Of a stretch of 64,000 bases of DNA, positions 1-8,171 are shown piece by piece. The notes beneath the pieces were generated by a model. That model searched no databases. It had not been told where the DNA came from and worked only from the letters and a program-made list of their open reading frames with translations. Made by a program: the position numbers and the translations under genes. The stretch comes from Variovorax sp. PBS-H4 (GTDB lineage: Bacteria; Pseudomonadota; Gammaproteobacteria; Burkholderiales; Burkholderiaceae_C), in the NCBI RefSeq assembly GCF_901827205.1, contig NZ_LR594675.1, positions 1,488,001 through 1,552,000 on the forward strand. The letters are read 5' to 3'. Each line of letters starts with the position of its first letter. Within the stretch, counting starts at the first letter, position 1.

Positions 1-1
1 C

Positions 2-979
2 AACGAGCGAGGCGGCGTGCTGGGCCGCAAGGTCGCGCTCACGGTCTACGACGACCAGTCCGACCCGAACAACGCCAACACCTTTGCCAAGCGCCTGGTC
101 GACACCGACAAGGTCGATGTGCTGCTGGGCGGCACCGTGACGCCCAGCGCGCTCGCGATGGTCCCGTATGCGGAGCGCGCCGGTGTGCCCTTCGTTTCGA
201 CCGGCGGTGGCCTGGCGCTCGTGGACCCGGTCAAGAAGTGGGTCTTCAAGACGCCACACTCCGACCGCATGGTGGCCGAGCGCATCCTGCAGGACATGCA
301 GGAGCGCGGCATCAAACGCATTGCGCTGCTGTCGGAGACCAGCGGCTTCGGCCAGTCGGGTCGCAAGGAGGTGACCGCCGCGGCCGCCCGGTTCGGCATC
401 ACGGTGGTGGGCGAGGAGAGCTACGGGCCGAAGGACACCGACATCACGCCGCAGTTCACGCGGCTTCGCAATCTGCAGGACATCCAGGCGATGCTGATCT
501 TCTGCGGCGCGGGCACCAGCCCCGCGGTGGCGATCAAGAACTACGCGCAGATGGGCTTCAAGCTCCCGGTGTACATGCCGCACGCGGCAGTCAACCAGGA
601 GTTCGTCAAGCTTGGCGGCCCGCCGACCGAGGGCGTGCGCATGCCGACCACCGGCTTCGTGGTGCCTGACGCACTGCAGGACAGCGACCCGCAGAAGGCG
701 CCGTCGCTCGACTTCTACCGCAGCTTCAAGGAAGCGTACAAGGTCGACGCCTCCCCCTTCGGCGGCAACGTGGCCGACGCGCTCGCCATCGCCGTCGACG
801 CGATTCGGCGCGCCGGGAGCACGGACAAGGGGAAGGTGCGCGATGCCATCGAATCCACCAAGGGGCTGGTGGGCCTGAACGGCATCTTCACGATGACGCC
901 GGCCAACCACAACGGCCTGGCACCCGATTCGCTGCGCATCATCGAAGTGCGCAACGCCCGATTCGAACTCGTCAAGTGA
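2..979 (+). CDS. ABC transporter substrate-binding protein, branched-chain amino acid type (5' end cut)
   Basis: Periplasmic solute-binding component of a Liv-type (HAAT) ABC importer. The frame is open from the window edge, so the signal peptide and first N-terminal part are missing; 325 residues remain of a family usually 370-400 long. The visible start, GGVLGRKV then VYDDQSDPNNA, matches the conserved first lobe of LivK-like type I periplasmic binding proteins. The C-terminal part (GGNVADALAIAVDAI) is also typical. The permease and ATPase genes follow within 31 bases in the same direction. The ligand cannot be read from sequence; neighbouring enzymes suggest an organic acid rather than leucine, which is inference. 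Confidence 0.9.
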   Translation, partial: NERGGVLGRKVALTVYDDQSDPNNANTFAKRLVDTDKVDVLLGGTVTPSALAMVPYAERAGVPFVSTGGGLALVDPVKKWVFKTPHSDRMVAERILQDMQERGIKRIALLSETSGFGQSGRKEVTAAAARFGITVVGEESYGPKDTDITPQFTRLRNLQDIQAMLIFCGAGTSPAVAIKNYAQMGFKLPVYMPHAAVNQEFVKLGGPPTEGVRMPTTGFVVPDALQDSDPQKAPSLDFYRSFKEAYKVDASPFGGNVADALAIAVDAIRRAGSTDKGKVRDAIESTKGLVGLNGIFTMTPANHNGLAPDSLRIIEVRNARFELVK

Positions 980-1009
980 GCGGGCCCGCGTGCCAGCCTG
1001 GAGCCGACC

Positions 1010-1885
1010 ATGCCTGCTGAACTGCTGCAGTTCCTCTTCTCCGGCCTCACGGTGGGTGCGATGTACGCACTCGCGGCGCTGGGCTATGCGCTGATCTACA
1101 ACGCCAGCCACATCGTGAACTTCGCACAGGGCGAATTCATCATGCTGGGCGCGATGACGGCGGCCGCGATGGTCGAGGCCGGCAGCAGCCTGCCGATGGC
1201 GATCGCCGTTTCCGTCGCGGCGTCGGTGCTCACAGGTGCCTGCATGGAGCGGCTCGCGGTGCGGCCGGCCCGTGGTGCGCCGCTCATCACGCTGCTGATC
1301 ATCACGCTGGGCGTCGCCCTGGTCATCCGCGGCGCGGTGCAGGTGGTGCTCGGCAAGGGCAACCATGCCTTGCCCGCCTTCTCGGGCGACGTGCCGCTGC
1401 GCGTGGGCGGCGCCACGCTGGTGCCGCAGAGCCTGTGGGTTCTGGGCGTCACGCTGCTGGTGGTGGTGGCACTGGCCTGGTATTTCGGGCGCACGATCTC
1501 CGGCAAGGGCATGCTGGCCACTTCGCACAACCCGCTGGCGGCCGCGCTGGTCGGCATCGGCACCGACCGCGTGATGCTGGTGTCCTTTGCCATGTCGGGC
1601 GCGTTGGGCGCGATCGGGGGCGTCATCACGGCGCCCATCACCTTCACCAGCTACGACGCTGGCGTCGTGCTGGGCCTCAAGGGCTTCGCGGCCGCCGCGC
1701 TCGGCGGCATTGGCAGCGGCCCCGGCGCGATCGTGGGCGGCCTCGCGCTCGGCGTGATGGAGGCGCTGGCCGCAGGCTACGTCTCGGCCGCCTACAAGGA
1801 CGTGGTGGCCTTCGTGCTCATCCTGCTGGTGCTCATGTTCATGCCGCGCGGGCTGTTCGGCGCACGCCTGACGGAGCGCGTATGA
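1010..1885 (+). CDS. livH: Branched-chain amino acid ABC transporter permease, LivH type
   Basis: Inner-membrane permease of the Liv-type importer, 291 residues, the usual length for LivH. The sequence is almost entirely hydrophobic segments, with the N-terminal LivH hallmark SGLTVGAMYALAALGYALIY followed by HIVNFAQGEF. A later stretch, VVLGLKGFAAAALGGIGS, is the conserved cytoplasmic loop that contacts the ATPases. The ATG at 1010 has a GGAG ribosome site at 1000-1003. The stop overlaps the next start (ATGA at 1882-1885), showing translational coupling to livM. Confidence 0.93.
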   Translation: MPAELLQFLFSGLTVGAMYALAALGYALIYNASHIVNFAQGEFIMLGAMTAAAMVEAGSSLPMAIAVSVAASVLTGACMERLAVRPARGAPLITLLIITLGVALVIRGAVQVVLGKGNHALPAFSGDVPLRVGGATLVPQSLWVLGVTLLVVVALAWYFGRTISGKGMLATSHNPLAAALVGIGTDRVMLVSFAMSGALGAIGGVITAPITFTSYDAGVVLGLKGFAAAALGGIGSGPGAIVGGLALGVMEALAAGYVSAAYKDVVAFVLILLVLMFMPRGLFGARLTERV

Positions 1886-2820
1886 AATTCCAGGCGCGCC
1901 ACCTCGGGGTCGCGATCCTTGCGGCCATCCTGCTGGTGTTCCCCTGGCTGGGCCCGGGCAGCTTCGCCTACGACATCGCGATCCGCATCGCCATCAACGC
2001 AGTGGTCGTGATCGGGCTGAACCTGCTGTTCGGCTATGCCGGGCAGATCAGCCTCGGGCACGCGGCTTTCTTCGGCTTCGGTGCCTACGCCTCCGCGATC
2101 CTGACCGCGCACTTCGGCTGGCCGCCGCTGGCCGCGCTGGCGGCCGGGGCCGCGGCGACGGGCGTGCTGGCCTTCGTCATCGCGCGGCCGATCCTGCGGC
2201 TCGCCGGCCATCACCTGGCGATGGCGACGCTTTCGCTCGGGCTGATCGCGACGATCGTCTTCAACAACGAGACGCGCTGGACGGGCGGCTCCGACGGCAT
2301 GTCGGTGCCGCCGCTGACGCTGTTCGACTGGTCGCTCGCCAGCGAGCCGGCGTGGTATGCGCTCACCGCCGCCTTGCTGGTGGCCGCAACGTGGACCGCA
2401 TCCAACCTGGTCGATTCGCCGGCCGGCCGCGCGCTGCAGGCGATCCGCGGCTCCGAGGTGGCGGCGCGCACGGCCGGCATCGACGCCGGCCGCTTCAAGA
2501 CCCGCGTGTTCGTGCTGTCGGCAGTGATGGCGAGCGTCATGGGCAGCCTGATGGCGCACTACGTCGGCTTCCTCACGCCCGCGGCGGCCGGCCTGGCGCG
2601 CTCGGTCGAGTTCGTGATGATGGTGGTGCTGGGCGGCACGGCGTCGGTCTTCGGGTCGATCATCGGCGCCGCGGTCATCACGCTGCTGCCGCAGGTGCTG
2701 CACGCCTTCGAGTCCTTCGAGACGCTGCTGCTCGGGGTGATCCTGACGGGCGCCATGATCTTCATGCGGGCCGGCATCGTGCCCAGCCTCCGGGCGCTCT
2801 TCGCGCGGAGGTCCCGATGA
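1882..2820 (+). CDS. livM: Branched-chain amino acid ABC transporter permease, LivM type
   Basis: Second membrane permease of the Liv-type importer, 312 residues with multiple transmembrane segments. LivM signatures are visible: GLNLLFGYAGQISLGHAAFF near residue 45 and the coupling loop around SVEFVMMVVLGGTASVFGS. The ATG at 1882 is chosen because it overlaps the livH stop by four bases; the same frame is open further upstream, but that part lies inside livH. Its own stop overlaps the next start (ATGATGA-like junction near 2817-2820), so livH-livM-livG are translationally coupled. Confidence 0.93.
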   Translation: MKFQARHLGVAILAAILLVFPWLGPGSFAYDIAIRIAINAVVVIGLNLLFGYAGQISLGHAAFFGFGAYASAILTAHFGWPPLAALAAGAAATGVLAFVIARPILRLAGHHLAMATLSLGLIATIVFNNETRWTGGSDGMSVPPLTLFDWSLASEPAWYALTAALLVAATWTASNLVDSPAGRALQAIRGSEVAARTAGIDAGRFKTRVFVLSAVMASVMGSLMAHYVGFLTPAAAGLARSVEFVMMVVLGGTASVFGSIIGAAVITLLPQVLHAFESFETLLLGVILTGAMIFMRAGIVPSLRALFARRSR

Positions 2821-3602
2821 TCGCGGCATCGCCACCGGCGATCGACGCGTTGAAGGTCGAGAACCTTTCCATTGCCTTCGGCGGCGTCAAGGCGATCCAG
2901 GACTTGAGCTTCGACGTACATGCGGGCACGGTGCACGCCGTCATCGGACCCAACGGTGCCGGCAAGACGACGCTGATCAACCTCGTCACGGGCATCTACA
3001 GGCCCGGAGCCGGCCGCATCGCATTGTTCGGGAAGGACGTGGGCGGCACGCCGCCCGAGCAGCTGGCCCGACTGGGGCTGAGCCGCACCTTCCAGAACCT
3101 GCAGGTGTGCATGAACATGAGCGCGGTCGACAACGTGATGATCGGCGCCCATCTCTCGCTCGGCACGGGGCTGCTGCGCGGCATGTTCAGGCCGCCCGCG
3201 CTGCGACGCGCCGACGCGGCGTGCCGCGAGCGCGCGCACGCGCTGATGGACTTCGTGGGCGTGGCGGCGTACGCCCGCTCGCAGGCCAGCCAGCTCTCCT
3301 ACGGCGCGCTCAAGCGCCTGGAGATCGCGCGTGCGCTGGCCGCATCGCCGCGGCTGCTGCTCATGGACGAGCCGGCCGCCGGGCTCAACCACACGGAAAC
3401 GGCCGAGATCGAGGTCCTCATCCGCCGGATCGCCGAGAGCGGCACGACGGTCGTGCTGGTCGAGCACGACATGAAGCTGGTCATGGGCGTATCGGACCGC
3501 ATCCTGGCATTGAACGGCGGCCGCCGCCTCGCGCTGGGCAGCACCACCGAAGTGCGCAACGACCCCGAAGTGATCGCCGCCTACCTGGGTGCCGAAGCAT
3601 GA
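2817..3602 (+). CDS. livG: Branched-chain amino acid ABC transporter ATP-binding protein, LivG type
   Basis: Cytoplasmic ATPase subunit of the Liv-type importer, 261 residues. The Walker A motif is GPNGAGKTTLIN. The signature is LSYGALKRLEIARAL, with the LSYG variant usual in LivG. Walker B is LLLMDEPAAGL, followed by the switch histidine in VEHDMKLVM. The ATG at 2817 overlaps the livM stop by four bases. It should form a heterodimer with LivF, encoded 55 bases downstream. Confidence 0.93.
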   Translation: MIAASPPAIDALKVENLSIAFGGVKAIQDLSFDVHAGTVHAVIGPNGAGKTTLINLVTGIYRPGAGRIALFGKDVGGTPPEQLARLGLSRTFQNLQVCMNMSAVDNVMIGAHLSLGTGLLRGMFRPPALRRADAACRERAHALMDFVGVAAYARSQASQLSYGALKRLEIARALAASPRLLLMDEPAAGLNHTETAEIEVLIRRIAESGTTVVLVEHDMKLVMGVSDRILALNGGRRLALGSTTEVRNDPEVIAAYLGAEA

Positions 3603-3657
3603 CCGCCGCGCGCCGCCGGGCTCGCCGCGACGAGAAGCATGGAAGGAGGGCCTGTCG

Positions 3658-4371
3658 ATGAGCAAGCTGCTCGAGGTGAAGGGCCTGGCCAGCCACTACG
3701 GCCGCATCCAGGCGCTGCACACGCTGGACCTTGCGGTCGGCGAAGGCGAGCTGGTGGCGCTGGTGGGCGCCAACGGTGCCGGCAAGACGACGTTGCTGCG
3801 GGCCATCTCCGGCGTGCAGCCGGTGTCCGCCGGCTCCATCGTCTTCGACGGCGAGGAGATCGTGCGCGCGCCGTGCACGCTGCGGGTGAAGCGCGGCATC
3901 TGCCAGGTGCCCGAGGGCCGCCAGGTGTTCGGCCCGATGACAGTCGAGGACAACCTGCGCCTTGGCGCCTTCGTGCGGGACGACGCCGCCAGGATCGAGG
4001 AAGACCTGGCTGCGATGTACGCGCTCTTCCCGATCCTCGCCGAATTCCGGCGGCTGGCTGCGGGAACACTTTCGGGCGGCCAGCAGCAGATGCTCGCGAT
4101 GGCCCGCGCGCTGATGGGCCGGCCGCGCTTGCTGCTGCTCGACGAACCCTCGATGGGCCTGGCCCCGCTGATCGTGAAGGAGATCTTCGCCGTCATCGGC
4201 CGGCTGCGCGATGAGGGAAAGACCATCCTGCTGGTGGAACAGAACGCGCGCGCTGCGCTCCGCATCGCCGATCGAGGCTACGTCATCGAGACCGGCCGCA
4301 TCACGCTCGAAGGCCTGGGCCGCACGCTGCTCGCCGACCCGGCAGTGCAGGCAGCGTACCTCGGCATGTAG
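3658..4371 (+). CDS. livF: Branched-chain amino acid ABC transporter ATP-binding protein, LivF type
   Basis: Second ATPase subunit of the importer, 237 residues. Walker A is GANGAGKTTLLRAISG, the signature is LSGGQQQMLAMARAL and Walker B is LLLLDEPSMGL, all as in LivF. The ATG at 3658 is chosen over an in-frame GTG at 3589: a strong AAGGAGG site at 3643-3649 sits eight bases before it, and MSKLLEVKGLASHYG is the expected LivF beginning. The Ldi-family gene begins 40 bases downstream on the same strand, so it is probably co-transcribed. Confidence 0.93.
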   Translation: MSKLLEVKGLASHYGRIQALHTLDLAVGEGELVALVGANGAGKTTLLRAISGVQPVSAGSIVFDGEEIVRAPCTLRVKRGICQVPEGRQVFGPMTVEDNLRLGAFVRDDAARIEEDLAAMYALFPILAEFRRLAAGTLSGGQQQMLAMARALMGRPRLLLLDEPSMGLAPLIVKEIFAVIGRLRDEGKTILLVEQNARAALRIADRGYVIETGRITLEGLGRTLLADPAVQAAYLGM

Positions 4372-4411
4372 GCCAGACGCGGGCCGGCGCTCGAGAAAAC
4401 AACTGGAATGG

Positions 4412-5971
4412 ATGAACGCCATGAACTCTCCCGAAGCCCTTCACATCCTCACCCACCACCAGGCGGGCCATCTCCGCCACTTCGCCAACCTCGCGCGGCA
4501 GTTGCCCAACGACTGGTCGCTGATGCAGGGCCGCGGCGCCGGCCAGGACGACTTCGGCGGCTATCGATTCCAGCTCGCCTACATGGCCTACGCGCTGGCG
4601 CTGGCCCACCGGCACCGGCTGCCGGCTGCGCCGGGTGTCTTCAAGCCGCTGTTCGAGAAGCTGATCGCGAAGATGCTGCTGCCCGAGGTGTGGATGTACT
4701 GGGCCCGCGTGAGCCGGGGCGGCAGCGTGTTCAACATGCACCTGTCCGATCGGCTCGAAGAGGCGTGGGACCCGGTCGCGCGGGACAACATCATGTACAG
4801 CGCCTACGTGCAGTCCATGGCGCTGCTCTACGACTACCTGTTCGACGACGACCGCTACGCTGCGCCCGGCGCACTGACCTTCAGCTACTGGTCTTTCTTC
4901 TGGGGCGGCAAGGAGCGCCGCTTCGAGTACGACCAGAACAGCCTGAACGAAACCGTCTACTGGCAGATGGTCGAGAGCGGCTACCTCGGCGTGGCCTGCG
5001 AGCCCAACTGCGTATTCCAGATCTGCAACCAGCCCGCCATCCTCGGCTTTCGCATGCACGACCTGGTCAACGGCGGGTCGGTTGCGGCCGAGGTGACCGA
5101 CGCCTACCGGAAGGCGTGGACGCAGTTCGGCCACCTCGGCGCGAACGGCCACTACAACATGATGATGGCGCAGGACACTCACGCGGTGCGCGACAACGCC
5201 GGCCCCTCGCCCTGGGCCGACGCCTGGTGCGGCACGCTCATGAACATGTGGAATCGCGACTTCGTGCATGCCCACTATCCGGCGCAGATCCGCGACTGGC
5301 GGGTCGAGGGCGAGGACGGCGCGGTCTCGGTGCGGTCCGCCGAGCGGCCGCTCATCATGGGCCAGAAGGTGGTCAACGACGATTCGGATTTCGGCTGGGC
5401 CGCAACCTGGGCCTCGGAGATAGGCGACAGCGCAACGCTGTCCGGACTGCAACGCCACGCCGAACGCTACATGGCGCCCACCTGGCGCGAGGGCGGTCTC
5501 TACTACCCGCGCAACGACATGCTGCAGGACGCCGAAGGGCACCGTACATTGGTCGAGCCCATGTGCGGCAACGTGCTGATGGGCTATGCGAGCCTGAATG
5601 TGCCGGATGGCCTCTGGAAGCTCTACAACGAGCCCATCGCTGCGGATGAACGCCGCCGGCCGGCACTGGTCGAAGTGGGTGAAGGCATCGATGTGCTTCA
5701 GGCGTACTTCGATGCGCAGGCGCAGCAGCTGCACTTCACGCTGCGCCGTTGCGCGAGCCGAGGCGCCGGCTTCGAGGTGGTCATCGGGCGGCTGGCAGAG
5801 CGCGGCCCGTGGACGCTCTCGATGAACGGCCGCAGGGTGGCTGCCGGCACGGGCGCCACGGTGGGCGAGACCTCGCTGTCGAGCCTGGGCACTGTCGAGC
5901 AGGGCGTGCGGCTCGACGGCAGCGAGTTCGCAGACGCGACGCGCTTCATGCTCGCCTTCGAAACGGCCTGA
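4412..5971 (+). CDS. Linalool dehydratase/isomerase (Ldi) family protein
   Basis: 519-residue protein of the Ldi family, whose founder in Castellaniella defragrans hydrates myrcene and isomerises/dehydrates linalool to geraniol. Family landmarks are clear: QDDFGGYRFQ near residues 45-54, DNIMYSAYVQSMALLY near 125, and GVACEPNCVFQICNQ with cysteines at 196, 200 and 205. The first and last of these match, by spacing, the two cysteines I recall as catalytic (C171 and C180) in the founder. The founder's active-site tyrosine (Y45, from memory) appears to be phenylalanine here (F53). No signal peptide is seen, unlike the founder, suggesting a cytoplasmic enzyme. It lies 40 bases after livF, so its substrate is probably linked to that importer. 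An ATG at 4421 is an alternative start. Family assignment is firm; the reaction is unknown. Confidence 0.82.
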   Translation: MNAMNSPEALHILTHHQAGHLRHFANLARQLPNDWSLMQGRGAGQDDFGGYRFQLAYMAYALALAHRHRLPAAPGVFKPLFEKLIAKMLLPEVWMYWARVSRGGSVFNMHLSDRLEEAWDPVARDNIMYSAYVQSMALLYDYLFDDDRYAAPGALTFSYWSFFWGGKERRFEYDQNSLNETVYWQMVESGYLGVACEPNCVFQICNQPAILGFRMHDLVNGGSVAAEVTDAYRKAWTQFGHLGANGHYNMMMAQDTHAVRDNAGPSPWADAWCGTLMNMWNRDFVHAHYPAQIRDWRVEGEDGAVSVRSAERPLIMGQKVVNDDSDFGWAATWASEIGDSATLSGLQRHAERYMAPTWREGGLYYPRNDMLQDAEGHRTLVEPMCGNVLMGYASLNVPDGLWKLYNEPIAADERRRPALVEVGEGIDVLQAYFDAQAQQLHFTLRRCASRGAGFEVVIGRLAERGPWTLSMNGRRVAAGTGATVGETSLSSLGTVEQGVRLDGSEFADATRFMLAFETA

Positions 5972-5989
5972 GCGTCTCCCGCGCCCGGC

Positions 5990-7126
5990 TCACGCGCAAA
6001 GCACCCGCGCGTCCACCTTGTCGATGTCGGTGTGTCCGCAGAACGCCATCGTGAGGTCCAGCTCGCGGTGAATGATCTGCAGGGCCCGCGTGACGCCGGC
6101 CTCGCCCATCGCGCCCAGCCCGTAGAGCATCGAGCGGCCGATGTAGACGCCCCGGGCACCGAGTGCGCGTGCCTTCAGCACGTCCTGCCCGCTGCGGATG
6201 CCGCCGTCCATGTGCACCTCGATGCGGTGGCCCACCGCTTCGGCGATCACGGGCAGCGCCGAGATGGAGGAGGGCGCGCCGTCGAGCTGGCGCCCGCCAT
6301 GGTTGGAGACGATCAGCGCATCGGCACCCGAGTCGACGGCCAGCCGCGCGTCCTCCACGTCCTGGATGCCCTTGAGGATCAACCGCCCGCCCCAGCGCCG
6401 GCGGATCCAGTCGACGTCCGCCCACGAGAGCGTCGGATCGAACTGCCTGTTGGTCCATTCCGACAGCGAGCGCATGGTCTCGATGCCCTTCACATGGCCG
6501 AACACGTTGCCGAAGTTGCGCCGTTTCGTGCCCAGCATGCCCATGCACCAGCGCGGCTTGGTCGCCATGTTGGCGAGGTTGGCGAGCGTCGGCTTGGGTG
6601 GCACCGAGAGGCCGTTGCGCAGGTCCTTGTGGCGCTGGCCGATGATCTGCAAGTCCAGCGTCAGCACCAGGGCCGAGCAGTTCGCGGCCTTGGCGCGATC
6701 GATCAGCCGTGCCATGAAGTCGCGGTCGCGCATCACGTAGAGCTGGAACCAGAAGGGCGAGCCCGTCGCCGCCGCGATGTCCTCGATCGAGCAGATGCTC
6801 ATGGTCGAGAGCGTAAAGGGGATGCCGAACTTCTCGGCAGCCTTCGCCGCCAGGATCTCGCCGTCGGCATGCTGCATGCCCGTCATGCCGGTGGGCGCGA
6901 TGGCCACCGGCATCGCGGCCTCGATGCCCGCCATCGTCGTGCGCGTGCTGCGCTGCTCGATGTTCAGCGCGACGCGCTGGCGCAGCTTGAGGCGGTCGAA
7001 GTCGGCAGCATTGGCCCGGTAGGTGCCTTCGGTCCAGGAGCCGGAGTCCACGTAGTCGTAGAACATGCGCGGCACGCGCTTCCTCGCGAGGACGCGCAGG
7101 TCCTCGATGCAGGTGATGACGCTCAT
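5990..7126 (-). CDS. FMN-dependent alpha-hydroxyacid dehydrogenase (lactate/mandelate dehydrogenase family)
   Basis: 378-residue flavoenzyme that should oxidise an (S)-2-hydroxy acid to the 2-oxo acid, passing electrons to quinone or oxygen. Family motifs are IAPTGMTGM and STMSICSIEDIA in the first half, TLDLQIIGQRHKDLRNGL mid-protein, LILKGI, and the catalytic His-Arg segment VSNHGGRQLDGAPSS, then HMDGGIRSGQDVLKA for FMN phosphate binding. The ATG at 7126 lies eight bases after the stop of the Bug-protein gene, so it is the last gene of the minus-strand cluster. Substrate class (lactate, mandelate, glycolate, other) is not decidable here; the mandelate-racemase-like enzyme upstream hints at an aryl or bulky hydroxy acid. 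Confidence 0.9.
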   Translation of the reverse strand: MSVITCIEDLRVLARKRVPRMFYDYVDSGSWTEGTYRANAADFDRLKLRQRVALNIEQRSTRTTMAGIEAAMPVAIAPTGMTGMQHADGEILAAKAAEKFGIPFTLSTMSICSIEDIAAATGSPFWFQLYVMRDRDFMARLIDRAKAANCSALVLTLDLQIIGQRHKDLRNGLSVPPKPTLANLANMATKPRWCMGMLGTKRRNFGNVFGHVKGIETMRSLSEWTNRQFDPTLSWADVDWIRRRWGGRLILKGIQDVEDARLAVDSGADALIVSNHGGRQLDGAPSSISALPVIAEAVGHRIEVHMDGGIRSGQDVLKARALGARGVYIGRSMLYGLGAMGEAGVTRALQIIHRELDLTMAFCGHTDIDKVDARVLCA

Positions 7127-7134
7127 CCGGCTTG

Positions 7135-8118
7135 CTACTGCGAGCTGATCTTCTGCTCGCTGATCAGCTTGCCCCAGCGGGCCGACTCCTGCGCCATTGC
7201 CGTGGCCAGCTGCGCGGAGGGCATGAAGTCGGGTACCGCGCCCTGCAGCGCGGCGGCCTGCGGCAGGTCGGGTGCGCTCATGGCGGTGCGTGCCGCCTCG
7301 CCCAGCTTGTCGACGACGGCGGCAGGCGTGCCGGCGGGCGCCAGCAGGAACAGGCGCGGCGCCACGTCGACGCCCGGCACCGCGGTCGACAGCGCGGCCA
7401 CGTCTTCGGCGCCCGGCAGCTTGTCGTTGCTCATCATCGCCAGGGCCCGCAGCTTGCCGCCCTTGGCCTGCGCCAGGCCGGCGGTTGCGCTGACCACGCC
7501 CAGCGGCACCTGGCCGCTGATCACGTCGGGAACGATCTGCGCGGCGCCGCGGTAGGGGATGTGCAGCGCGAAGGTGCCCGACTGGCCCTTCATCATCTCG
7601 AAGCCCAGGTGCTGCACGGTGCCCACGCCCGAGGTGGCGAAGGAATAGAAGCCGGGCTTGGCCTTGAGGGCCGCCACCAGCTCGCGCGGGTTCCTGGCGG
7701 GAAAGTCGTTGCCCGCGACGATCAGCAGCGGCGACTTGAACAGCCCCGCGACCGGAACGAAGCTCTTGACGGGATCGAAGCTGAGCTTGGCCTGCATGTA
7801 CTTGGCGATCAACGTCGAGCTGTCGCCCAGCATCAGCGTGTAGCCGTCGGGGGCGGCCTTGGCGACCGCATCGGCGGCGATCACCCCGGCGGCACCGGCG
7901 CGGTTCTCCACCACCACTTGCTGGCCGAGCAGGGCTGACAGGCGCGGCGCGATGAGCCGCGCCATGGCATCGACGCCGCCGCCGGCGGAGTAGCCGACCA
8001 GCAGGCGGATCGGGCGGTCTGGGTAGGTGCCTTGCGCCGAGGCGAGGCCCGTGTGGCCTGCGAGCAGGGCGGGGCCGAGTGCGAGCAGCGCGCGGCGGTG
8101 GATGGCGAATGGCTTCAT
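7135..8118 (-). CDS. Bug-family tripartite tricarboxylate-type substrate-binding protein
   Basis: Periplasmic binding protein of the Bug (TctC-like) family, 327 residues, very abundant in Bordetella, Cupriavidus and Variovorax. The N-terminus MKPFAIHRRALLALGPALL is a signal peptide with probable cleavage after LASAQG. It is followed by the hallmark YPDRPIRLLVGYSAGGGVD and later VVVENRAGAAGVIAADAVAKA. The ATG at 8118 has GGAGACA upstream. No TctA/TctB membrane partners are in the window, common for this family. Bug proteins usually bind carboxylates, fitting a cluster acting on malonates and hydroxy acids. Confidence 0.92.
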   Translation of the reverse strand: MKPFAIHRRALLALGPALLAGHTGLASAQGTYPDRPIRLLVGYSAGGGVDAMARLIAPRLSALLGQQVVVENRAGAAGVIAADAVAKAAPDGYTLMLGDSSTLIAKYMQAKLSFDPVKSFVPVAGLFKSPLLIVAGNDFPARNPRELVAALKAKPGFYSFATSGVGTVQHLGFEMMKGQSGTFALHIPYRGAAQIVPDVISGQVPLGVVSATAGLAQAKGGKLRALAMMSNDKLPGAEDVAALSTAVPGVDVAPRLFLLAPAGTPAAVVDKLGEAARTAMSAPDLPQAAALQGAVPDFMPSAQLATAMAQESARWGKLISEQKISSQ

Positions 8119-8171
8119 CGTCTTGTCTCCGGAAATCTGGTGTGGACTTGTGGGATGCGCTCGGCAGGCGT

